This document shows positions 46,059-54,058 of a stretch of DNA of 64,000 nucleotides, piece after piece. Position 1 is the first letter of the stretch. Each line of letters begins with the position of its first letter. Origin of the DNA: Ralstonia sp. UNC404CL21Col. GTDB taxonomy: Bacteria > Pseudomonadota > Gammaproteobacteria > Burkholderiales > Burkholderiaceae. The notes below the pieces were generated by a model. It was not told the origin of the DNA, did not search any database, and saw only the letters and a list, made by a program, of their open reading frames with translations. The translations under genes and the position numbers were made by a program. The stretch is from NCBI RefSeq assembly GCF_000620465.1, contig NZ_JIBE01000003.1, positions 992,001 through 1,056,000 on the forward strand, read 5' to 3'.

Positions 46059-47687
46059 CTAGAATTCCGTTCTTTCCATGCTATGCATTTCCAACTGGCC
46101 AAGTCGGATTTGATCGGCAAGATACGTAAACCGAGCGCCGGAAAGGTTCGAACCGGCCGACACCTTTCCCGATATAAACTGACCACTCGGCGTACGCCAG
46201 AACGCCATTAGTCCATCTGATATCTTGCTCAATCGAATGGTCCCCACCAGAGCACGCGCATCAAGCCGCGTTCCACCCTCAACTTGAAGCCAACCCGAGT
46301 TCGAGAGGGTCAATTGAATTGACGCAAAATAACTTTGCCCATCGGGCACCTCCAGTGCGGAGATCGCGTTAGCAAGCGCTGCTACGTCGCCGACGTTCTT
46401 GGACAACACAGCAGTCAGCAAGTCTTCGTTCTCAAAGTAGGCTCTGAGTCGATCTAGCTGCGCCATTCGAGTTTGGTTTTCAATCGTGCGCTCCCACAAG
46501 AGAGCCTCCGGATCTGAACCAAACCTCGACAATCTCAACTTCGCCCCGCTCTGAATGGCGTTGTAGAGCAGAGAAGCAGCGGCTGCTTGTACCGCCGGAG
46601 TTGACGCCGGGTTGGGCAAATCCGATGCGGAAACGAAGCTACTGTTTCGGGACGCCACCATCTGTGTAGCAATGGAGGCGGCGATCACCGGATAGTCTGG
46701 GCTTTGCTTGGCTTGCAGGTCAGCCAGCCATTTTCTAAGAGATGCGTCCAGCGGTTTCTGCATCGCCAAGAAATCCGCCGCCGCTCGTTGGTTCCCAAAA
46801 CTGGAGCTGCCTAACATCTTGACCGCATACTGCTCTGCGTTCCGAGGCGCGTGACGGGCGACGTTCTTGAAGGCAAAAAGTGCCCAAGGATTGGGGACGT
46901 CCGACTTGTCGAGAACAGTCAGACTTGCATTAAGCAGACTTTTCTCACGCCACAGCGTTTCAAAAATAATGTCTCGCTTGCGCTGGGAGTACTTCCCATC
47001 CCCTAGCACGGTGTTGATTACTTCCTTCAGTTGCACGTCGTCGTCGTACCCGGCGACGATCCCCTTCGCCGCTTCAATCAATCGTGCAGCATCCATGAAA
47101 GTGCTATCGCTGGTATCCAAGTCCAGCATCACTTGGCAGAGTCTGTTTTTTTCATCCGCCGAAAGCTCCACACGCGAGAACATCGGCTGACGATCGTACG
47201 TTTGCCGTGCTAGTCGAATGGAGAGCGCGTCTACCACGGCGCGATTGCGAAACTTCTCCAGCGTTTCCTTCACCGGAGAATTCGGCATCGAAACCGACAT
47301 CCACTCTCGAACTTTGGCATCGATGAAGGCTATCGAGCTACTTTTCAAAGAGCTATAGCCGATGAATCCCGACCCCACGATCAACGGAATTGCCAGCCCC
47401 CCAACTAGTAGCACGACGTTTCGCGCTTCGGAGAAGACAGACAGCGTACGCTGGACCGCCAGTTCGCCAATGTCCTTCTTCGCGTTCGCCAACTCCGTTG
47501 CGATAGCCGCCTTCGCTTCAATCAGATCCTGCTTGGCTTGATCGACCGCCGCGAGCGACTCATCCGAGCGATTCTCGATTTTTCCGGCGATTGCCTCCAC
47601 CCTCTCAACCGTGATCCTCAGGTGCTCATCCAGCAATTTTCTAATCTCGCGCTCTTGTAACAAGAGCTCCAACGTCTTGTCCGACAT
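46059..47687 (-). CDS. Coiled-coil membrane protein of unknown function
   Basis: The 542-residue protein has an N-terminal heptad-rich helix (about 5-85), one TM helix (about 91-111, VVLLVGGLAIPLIVGSGFIGY), and a large C-terminal domain of about 430 residues, apparently all-helical in the middle, with no motif I recognise. It lies alone between the PIN-domain and Gabija-like genes, on the same strand, separated by gaps of about 680 and 160 bp. A membrane effector or sensor of a defence system is possible, but nothing in the sequence proves this. Confidence 0.75.
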   Translation of the reverse strand: MSDKTLELLLQEREIRKLLDEHLRITVERVEAIAGKIENRSDESLAAVDQAKQDLIEAKAAIATELANAKKDIGELAVQRTLSVFSEARNVVLLVGGLAIPLIVGSGFIGYSSLKSSSIAFIDAKVREWMSVSMPNSPVKETLEKFRNRAVVDALSIRLARQTYDRQPMFSRVELSADEKNRLCQVMLDLDTSDSTFMDAARLIEAAKGIVAGYDDDVQLKEVINTVLGDGKYSQRKRDIIFETLWREKSLLNASLTVLDKSDVPNPWALFAFKNVARHAPRNAEQYAVKMLGSSSFGNQRAAADFLAMQKPLDASLRKWLADLQAKQSPDYPVIAASIATQMVASRNSSFVSASDLPNPASTPAVQAAAASLLYNAIQSGAKLRLSRFGSDPEALLWERTIENQTRMAQLDRLRAYFENEDLLTAVLSKNVGDVAALANAISALEVPDGQSYFASIQLTLSNSGWLQVEGGTRLDARALVGTIRLSKISDGLMAFWRTPSGQFISGKVSAGSNLSGARFTYLADQIRLGQLEMHSMERTEF

Positions 47688-48365
47688 TCTCCCCTCGATA
47701 GTTCGACTGAACCCATGCCCACATGGTCACGGAGTGTCTCTGCTGAAGCGACACTAGGAGTCCAAGTTAGCATTAGAGCAAGCGAACTGCGTCCCTCCAA
47801 GCAGGGGGAGTGAAGGCTCATTGACACTCGACAAGAACCCGTCGTCGGTCACCACCGTGCTATCGCGCAATGGGGATTTACTTCCTGGCGCCCCTAAATT
47901 GCATGACGACGCGATGAGCGTGCGCACCAGTAAGAAATCGACTGCGGGGCAAATCAGTGTGGAACAGACCGCGTGCGAACTTCATGCGGCAGCACAGATG
48001 GGGGTCCGCATTTCGTGATGGATGAATTCGGAAAATCTGTGCTGGACCTGCACGCCGAACGCACGCGTGCTACTCCCCTATCGCACGGCTGCCCCGATTG
48101 GGTAGAGGTAGACTGCAGCTAGCGAAGCTGCGGCGACAGCGCGCCTGGCTTGAGGAACACGACGCCGTGTTCGATAAAGCCTGACGATCGCGGTGGACCA
48201 TTGAGTACGGTCTCAAGCATTGGCCGGTGTCCGATCAGCCATGTTTTTCGGCACGACTCGGCCTTCGCCGGCATTCTGTCGTTGCCGATTACACGGCAAC
48301 TCAATACCTTGGTCACACAGTCTCCGGGGCAAGGCGACAGAGATCATCCGAAGGCGTGGCTTACC
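47688..48365. other. Intergenic region with possible gene remnant
   Basis: About 680 bp without a convincing complete gene. A plus-strand frame of 65 codons (47821-48018) has no recognisable content. A minus-strand frame at 48119-48316 may be a remnant and is listed separately. The promoter of the coiled-coil membrane protein gene should be at about 47690-47800. Confidence 0.5.
48119..48316 (-). pseudogene. Possible histidine-phosphatase (SixA-like) fragment
   Basis: The 65-codon frame contains TWLIGHRPMLETVLN, resembling the second His region (LVGHNP...LE.L) of SixA-like histidine phosphatases, followed by a short hydrophobic C-terminal part ending at a stop. The N-terminal RHG part of such a protein is missing upstream. 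Weak similarity only; it may be chance. Confidence 0.25.
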
Positions 48366-49556
48366 TTAGTCCCGATCGTAAGTGTCGTAGTTATCGGGGT
48401 CGCTCATCCAGTCCGGTTCGATATCGTTGAAATACATGTGGTGCGTTACCGGCAACAGTTCGACGCTATCTAGCGTCAACCCATCAGCATCGATCTGGAC
48501 CGTCACCAGCGCCTCGAACTCAATTTCGACGTCGACAGGAATTGTGGCGCTACCCATGCTCATGTAATCGCGATCAACGCTGTCAAACTTTTCAAAACTA
48601 AAGTGTACGTGGACGCCCAACATGGCGACTCCACCGACCTTAATCACGGCCTGCCCACCGTCGCGCGATATGGTGTCTAGCGTGGTACCGGTCGCATCGG
48701 GAATGTCGAGGCTAACATCCTCAACTGTTGCCTCAACGCCCTCCTCCTCAACGGCGAACTGAGAGTCGGCCTCGACACGAAACTCGAACTTGTCCACCTG
48801 ATGCCGTATGGCCTCGAGTACGGCAGCATGAAGTCCTACAGCATCTCCGGCTACAAACAGCGCAGCGAGGCGTACGGCGGGCTCGCGGGCCGCTCCCAGC
48901 CCTTGAATGGTAGACAGTGCAGCAGCGAGATCGTCGACCACAACGAGGCGCTTTGACTGGGCACCGTAGCGTTGCCAGTCCTTGTCATGTGCGACGGCCA
49001 GAATTCGCGTGTCGCGATCCTCGGCCCAGCCTTCCAGGGTCGACAACGCGACTGCATCAGGAAATTCTTGCTTTTTCTCACCAGTTTCCGCGAACGGCGG
49101 CTCACCTGCCTCGTAGCGGCGCATAACCTCACCAATCGAGGCAAACTCATTCTCAAGAATGACCTCTGCCCCCACACGCTGCGCCCAATCATCGAACCGC
49201 TTCCGGGCGCGCACATCATCATCCGCTATCGCGAGAGCGCTTAGTGCTGTCAGTTCCTCCTGATGCTCAGAGCTCAACGCTCTATGCTTGGCGGTATGCG
49301 TCAGTGCAGTGCGTAGCGCCTTCGTGGCATCCGTCGCGTTCTTTGCAAGATGCCGCTTCACCTCGTTAGCTACCGTGTTCGCTATGACGAGTTCAAACTC
49401 GCTTTCGCGAAACTGCTCGAGTTGAGCGAGCAGCCCACTTTCCAGAGCGAGACCATTCTTCTCGAAGATCGACGTGTCAATGGTCAGCGCGGTGATATCA
49501 CCAGCGAGGATTTGATTGTTGATTTTCTCGTCCATGAATGCTTTCGCCCTAGCCAT
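48366..49556 (-). CDS. PIN-domain (DUF4935-like) protein with large C-terminal domain
   Basis: The 396-residue protein has an N-terminal PIN nuclease domain. The acidic residues are visible as TIDTSIF (D27), ANEVKRHL (E65), FPDAVALS and AHDKDW, the usual PIN order. DUF4935-type PIN domains are found in toxin or RNA-cleaving proteins. The C-terminal about 200 residues are acidic and probably beta-rich (VEADSQFAVEEEGVEATVED, VDVEIEFEALVTVQIDADG). No antitoxin gene is next to it. Start MARAKAFMDE is a choice; starts at 49535 and 49619 are in frame. Confidence 0.8.
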   Translation of the reverse strand: MARAKAFMDEKINNQILAGDITALTIDTSIFEKNGLALESGLLAQLEQFRESEFELVIANTVANEVKRHLAKNATDATKALRTALTHTAKHRALSSEHQEELTALSALAIADDDVRARKRFDDWAQRVGAEVILENEFASIGEVMRRYEAGEPPFAETGEKKQEFPDAVALSTLEGWAEDRDTRILAVAHDKDWQRYGAQSKRLVVVDDLAAALSTIQGLGAAREPAVRLAALFVAGDAVGLHAAVLEAIRHQVDKFEFRVEADSQFAVEEEGVEATVEDVSLDIPDATGTTLDTISRDGGQAVIKVGGVAMLGVHVHFSFEKFDSVDRDYMSMGSATIPVDVEIEFEALVTVQIDADGLTLDSVELLPVTHHMYFNDIEPDWMSDPDNYDTYDRD

Positions 49557-49683
49557 TAACGTTCTGATTCTCGCGCGGCGAGAAGCATATTCCCCGAGTT
49601 CCGATGCTCGCAAGAGCAACTAGGAAATATCAGCACACGACAATGTGAATGACGGGTACCCGCGATCCTCTCCCGCTATGGTC

Positions 49684-51132
49684 TTAGTCCTTTTCAGGAA
49701 ACCAAATCGCTGCCGACTCAGGGTTCTCTCTTTTCCACCGCTCGAGCGCCTCGCCTTTGAGCCATAAGTCTGTTTCCTCTCGCCCGGTGTAGCGTTGCGA
49801 CGGATAGCGACGTTCGCCAGTTACACTGCCAGAGGAGCGTTCACGTCGCGGTGCCGGAACGGGACGCGCCGGCCCAGCCGTCGTCCGTTCGGCATGAAGG
49901 CGGCCGCGCTCCGCTTCGATTGCCGGATGATGCAGCCACCGCTTTCCCGCTACCTCGTCGACAATCAACCGCGTGAACTCAGACTCGGTTACCTTGCCAC
50001 CCAGGCGGGATAGGTCGATCTCAAGTGTCGGAAGATTAGTCTCGCGGATCCGCGCGAGGCGCACAGCATCCATCCTGTTCGTCACGGTGATTTCGATAAG
50101 CAGCTTCTCGGCGGGCCATCCGAGAGCTGGCAGGGTGACGGCGGTAACATCCGGGATGATCCGACCCATGCGCTGTTCAAGTGCGACTGACTGAAGCTCA
50201 AGCGCCTGCGCATCGCGGCACTTGCAGGTAGTTGCTTCCTGCGGCCATTGCTGCGAGCGCTCGGTCACGCTCATCTGCGGAACCATAAGACGCTTTTCGC
50301 GCTCGAGGATCTCCTTGGCCTTCCTGTGCAGCAGCGTTTCACGAATCTCTTGTGTCGTTGCCGCGTCGTGCAAGCCAATCTCTCCGTCAACCAGGTCGAA
50401 TGCATCTGCAGCACGCGCGCGTGCTTGATTCATCGCAGAATCAAGTAGGACATTGTCTTGCCAGTGGCCACACCACTGCGCCCTGCTCACGAGCAGTCGC
50501 GTACGGTTGCGCAATTCCTCAGGACTCATCGCAGCCAGCGCCACATCGTCGACCCGCACCTCGATCGCAGCATGCTGCACACCGTCCGTACCGCCGGCGT
50601 GGCCGCCTACGAGAACGACGTACAGCTCCCGGCCATCGTCGAGCGTGACGATCGCCGCGGCCTCATCTGAAAACGAGCAAGACGAGATGTGCACTCGCTC
50701 GGCCGGCGCATCAATCCATGCGTCATAAAAACTGCCAGAGAGGCCGGTAATGCGCGCCGTGCGCCGGCGGCTCGGTAGGTCCAGGTAGCCTGTGCTCCCT
50801 AGTGTTGCCAGAAAGGCAGCGCGCGCCGCCAGCACAAGGCACGAATGCTTTTCGGTGCCAGCGGTATGGCGGAAGTGCGGCCGCCGCAAGTAGGTTTCGC
50901 GAGCGGCATTTACGGCGATTAGCGCACCGCCACAACTCACACACTCGCAGTCGCAGTAGGCGCCACGGTGATTTTCGTCGAGCTCAAGGATGTAGCGTGG
51001 GGCACCGGTTTTGCGCTCACGCGCCCAAGCCATCAAGCGGCCTGCTTCCGCCAGGCGCCTCTCAGGCAAATGGGCCTGCACATCAACAGCCCAGGCAGCA
51101 CCAAGCCTGTCCGGACCTTTGTTGTAAGGCAT
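49684..51132 (-). CDS. CoiA-like / DUF6035-like protein with PD-(D/E)xK nuclease motif
   Basis: The 482-residue protein begins with a CoiA-type region: a Cys cluster CDCECVSCGG (60-69), then RRPHFRHTAGTEKHSC (83-98), as in the zinc-binding N-terminus of competence protein CoiA. A PD-(D/E)xK-like core follows: IIPDVTAV (PDV at 327-329) and LLIEITVTNRMD (EIT at 347-349), then IRETNLPTLEIDLSRL. It is probably a DNA nuclease. It starts 84 bp after the stop of qatD on the same strand, and the PIN gene follows. Its basic, Pro-rich C-terminus is unusual. Confidence 0.75.
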   Translation of the reverse strand: MPYNKGPDRLGAAWAVDVQAHLPERRLAEAGRLMAWARERKTGAPRYILELDENHRGAYCDCECVSCGGALIAVNAARETYLRRPHFRHTAGTEKHSCLVLAARAAFLATLGSTGYLDLPSRRRTARITGLSGSFYDAWIDAPAERVHISSCSFSDEAAAIVTLDDGRELYVVLVGGHAGGTDGVQHAAIEVRVDDVALAAMSPEELRNRTRLLVSRAQWCGHWQDNVLLDSAMNQARARAADAFDLVDGEIGLHDAATTQEIRETLLHRKAKEILEREKRLMVPQMSVTERSQQWPQEATTCKCRDAQALELQSVALEQRMGRIIPDVTAVTLPALGWPAEKLLIEITVTNRMDAVRLARIRETNLPTLEIDLSRLGGKVTESEFTRLIVDEVAGKRWLHHPAIEAERGRLHAERTTAGPARPVPAPRRERSSGSVTGERRYPSQRYTGREETDLWLKGEALERWKRENPESAAIWFPEKD

Positions 51133-51216
51133 AGCGCGCTCCCGAAACGGTGCCGGAATCACTCTAACATCGAATCCGACCAACGCCAGAAGATCCCGTC
51201 AACCACCCCTTTCACG

Positions 51217-51951
51217 TCAGGTTTGACAGCCAAGTAGACGGTTAAGATTGGTTCTCAGTTGTTCTTCAACAGCGCTGCGAGGCAGCGCCCACACCTCTGA
51301 AAGCGTGGCGCACACTTTCCACGCATCCCAGGGTTTCAGGGGAACGCCTCCCTCCGTAGCAAATGGTCCATCAGTCTCCGGAAGGACGCGGTCCAATGGC
51401 ATGTGGCTCAATAAACTGCGGCCCTTCTCACCGGCGAGCATGGCAGGCCCGACGCTGAACCAGCAGCCGAGGCGTGCGGCCATTCGAAGCTCGGTGACTC
51501 CTCCGGAAAACCAGTGCAGAACTGGATAGCCTACGTCATGTGCTCTAGCCAACGTTTCGATAGTTCGCTGCACAGCTCCGCGGGAGTGGATACTGACGAT
51601 TCTGCCGCCTTGTCGACCACATTCAGCGAGGACTGCTTGAAAAATGTGCTCCTGTAGCTCAATGGATTTTTGAAATCTTCGTGAGCCATCGAGTCCAACT
51701 TCACCGATAAATCTTGCGTCCTTGACTCCTGCAACCAAAGCGTCCAGCTCACTAGCCTTTGCCTCCGCAACTTCGGGATGAAGGCCAAGGCCAACGTGGA
51801 TGTTTCGCAACCCACAAAATACTCGCGAGGTTGCATGAAAGGCGCGTGGGCTGGTCGTGACGACGAGGGTAAACTCGTTGCGGCGATTGACCTTGTGTGC
51901 CAGTGTTAGGCCGTCGGGATAGAGGTCAAGATGTGAGTGGAAGTCAATCAC
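51217..51951 (-). CDS. qatD: TatD-family metal-dependent DNase, QatD
   Basis: The 244-residue TIM-barrel hydrolase has the TatD metal motifs: DFHSHLDLYP (residues 3-12), GLGLHPEVAE, IGEVGLDGSRRF, VSIHSRGAV, LHWFSGG and LPETDGPF. It is the fourth gene of a complete qatABCD set, overlapping the qatC stop by four bases. QatD is needed for anti-phage defence; its substrate is not known. A housekeeping TatD would not be in this context. Confidence 0.93.
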   Translation of the reverse strand: MIDFHSHLDLYPDGLTLAHKVNRRNEFTLVVTTSPRAFHATSRVFCGLRNIHVGLGLHPEVAEAKASELDALVAGVKDARFIGEVGLDGSRRFQKSIELQEHIFQAVLAECGRQGGRIVSIHSRGAVQRTIETLARAHDVGYPVLHWFSGGVTELRMAARLGCWFSVGPAMLAGEKGRSLLSHMPLDRVLPETDGPFATEGGVPLKPWDAWKVCATLSEVWALPRSAVEEQLRTNLNRLLGCQT

Positions 51952-53234
51952 AGGACACCGTGCGAGCGCAGTAGGACACCCAATTCTTGCAGTCCGCGCT
52001 CGACCACGCCCTCAAACGCAACGCGGCTAGACGGCTCCGCAAAGGCAAACTGCCCCGCAGTGAAGGCACGAATGCCATCGTCATCGACTTTCACCACAGC
52101 AGTCGCGACTGCGGCCACGTCGTTCGGTCCCTTATCCGGCTGCGCGGCTTTCAGATCGTTGTGAACGTAGATTGCAGTGGTATCGGTGATGCCGGACCGA
52201 AGAAAAGCTGAACGGCGGACCATGCAAGGCACGCACCGACCACAGTGCCGCAGTCCGAACACAGCGAAACGGCCACAGCTCGTTGACATGCCGGCCAGAT
52301 CTGCCAATTGGGCTTGGTCAAGGCACTCAGCCATCATCTCCCCTTTGGTACGGGCAGCGTATGGGAGCCGCAAGGTCGCGGGTATCCCGAGTTGAGTCCA
52401 GAGAGCTTGCAAACGCTGCATGAACACCGGGTGGGTGGTCTTCGTGCTCAAGCTACCTACTCGGCCAGCGTTCAACGGCACATTCAAGCTGATGAGACCG
52501 TTCTCCGGCACGAACACCTCCACAGATCCAGCATCGGTCGCAGTTGCGTGGCTGTGGGCAGCAAGTGCCGCAAAAGCAAAAAACACGATGGATCGACCCC
52601 GTGTGGAGCCCTCGCCGTCTCGCTGCGGCTTCAACCATATGTTCTGGTTCCATTGCAAATGACGCTCTCCGGCTCCAAGTGCGTTCGCGTACAGCACTTG
52701 GGTCTCCGAATCGCCCTTCGCAATATGCGAAACAAAGAGGGGGCGCCGCCCTTGAGCCGTGAGGTCCAGTGCACCAATCAGACTGTCGAGACCACCTGAC
52801 AAAAGGGCTACGCAGTCCGCATCGTGCACTACGCGTTGTCGGGGAATCGGTGGGGGGTATCCACCATCGATGAAGCGCAGGTGCCAGAAGTCGCCCGTCA
52901 AGAAGCGTAGTGCCTGCTCGATTTCGCGCTTCAACTGCTCGAAGGGCTGAGGCTCATACAAGGCTACTTCCAACTCGATAATTCTGGTCCAACCGTCGGC
53001 TGAGACGCCTCGCTCTACCGCATGGTCGGCTGCGTTGACCGCAAGTGCGAACGATAGGAAGTCCCAGCTGGATATACCCGGGGCAAGACCTGCTCGCCGA
53101 ATTTCGTCGATGAGGGATGTCCCTACGGTGCTAACGTCAGGTAGTCCATCGTGTGCGTACATCGAGACATACGTGGTGTCGGCCCGACGGGAGTCCGGAA
53201 TCAGGTCTTTGGGTGCACCGAAAACCTTCGTCAT
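51948..53234 (-). CDS. qatC: QueC-like nucleotide-modifying protein, QatC
   Basis: The 428-residue protein has a PP-loop ATPase motif ALLSGGLDSLIGALDL and a late Cys cluster STSCGRFAVFGLRHCGRCVPCMVRR, equivalent to the zinc site of QueC. QueC makes 7-cyano-7-deazaguanine; QatC is a diverged version used in phage defence. It has an N-terminal extension of about 140 residues and a C-terminal extension beyond QueC. It overlaps qatB and qatD by four bases each. Confidence 0.93.
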   Translation of the reverse strand: MTKVFGAPKDLIPDSRRADTTYVSMYAHDGLPDVSTVGTSLIDEIRRAGLAPGISSWDFLSFALAVNAADHAVERGVSADGWTRIIELEVALYEPQPFEQLKREIEQALRFLTGDFWHLRFIDGGYPPPIPRQRVVHDADCVALLSGGLDSLIGALDLTAQGRRPLFVSHIAKGDSETQVLYANALGAGERHLQWNQNIWLKPQRDGEGSTRGRSIVFFAFAALAAHSHATATDAGSVEVFVPENGLISLNVPLNAGRVGSLSTKTTHPVFMQRLQALWTQLGIPATLRLPYAARTKGEMMAECLDQAQLADLAGMSTSCGRFAVFGLRHCGRCVPCMVRRSAFLRSGITDTTAIYVHNDLKAAQPDKGPNDVAAVATAVVKVDDDGIRAFTAGQFAFAEPSSRVAFEGVVERGLQELGVLLRSHGVL

Positions 53235-54058
53235 AGATCAGTCTCGAAGAGTTCGAAGGTCATCTTCAATGACTCCTGCAGAATGCCGTCCAATTGCGAC
53301 CGTGTTGGATTGGCGCTATTAATTCGAAGCAAGTCGACATGCGCCCCAATTTCGTTCTTGAGAAAGCGCCGCATCTCCCTTTCCCGTATGACCGCGGTTC
53401 TTGGGTCAAGCTGCGAGCTTTCGAAGATCGGGCCCAAGTCAAAGCAAAGCCGGTTGGCTGCCTCGGTCGCCAGATAGCCTTTCATCAACTCCCAGATTTC
53501 ATCGATTCCCATGCTCAACGGGTCAACGGCTGGGTCGTCCTTAATGAGCTCTGACAAGGCAAAGTCCATTGCATCACGGAACGATTCTTCGTCTGCACTG
53601 CCACCCGGGGGGGCCAGCTCTCGCACGATGGCGCCCACCACGTCTTCCGCCGAAGGATTGGTTGCGCGCAGGGCATCAACCCATTGGCGAGCCTCGGCTG
53701 ACGTCCCTTGGCTGAGAGCGTTGAGAAATGAGAACAACGCAGCGCCAGCGCTGGTCGATGCGCGCATGCGGCTGGCTGCGGCACTCGCGCCACCACTACC
53801 CCGACGCGAGTAGTGCCCGACCGCGTTTCGAAGATGCTGCGTGTTCCCGGTTTTGGCGAACTTTCCGAACTCTCGGCGAGCCTCCCCATAGCGAGCGGAC
53901 GGGGCATTGCCAGTTGGGCCTGCGGGAGAATTCGGAGGCTCCCCGTCACCAGGGGAAATCGCGCTGCCCTTGCCAATGTCGCCAACAACATCATCAAGCC
54001 AAGGCGGATCGAGGCTTACTCCACTGTTCGGTCCCGTGCTGGAGGTAGAAGTACCCAT
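53231..54058 (-). CDS. qatB: QatB family protein
   Basis: The 275-residue protein begins MGTSTSSTGPNSGVSLDPPW, the low-complexity start seen in QatB proteins. The central part is Gly/Ser/Ala-rich (SRRGSGGASAAASRMRAS), then a helical C-terminal half. No catalytic motif. Its start overlaps the qatA stop by one base (TAATG), and its stop overlaps qatC, so it is clearly the second gene of the operon. Confidence 0.9.
   Translation of the reverse strand: MGTSTSSTGPNSGVSLDPPWLDDVVGDIGKGSAISPGDGEPPNSPAGPTGNAPSARYGEARREFGKFAKTGNTQHLRNAVGHYSRRGSGGASAAASRMRASTSAGAALFSFLNALSQGTSAEARQWVDALRATNPSAEDVVGAIVRELAPPGGSADEESFRDAMDFALSELIKDDPAVDPLSMGIDEIWELMKGYLATEAANRLCFDLGPIFESSQLDPRTAVIREREMRRFLKNEIGAHVDLLRINSANPTRSQLDGILQESLKMTFELFETDL

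Noticed and set aside
47821-48018. 65-codon plus-strand frame
   Set aside because: No recognisable sequence and no ribosome site; kept only as part of the intergenic description.
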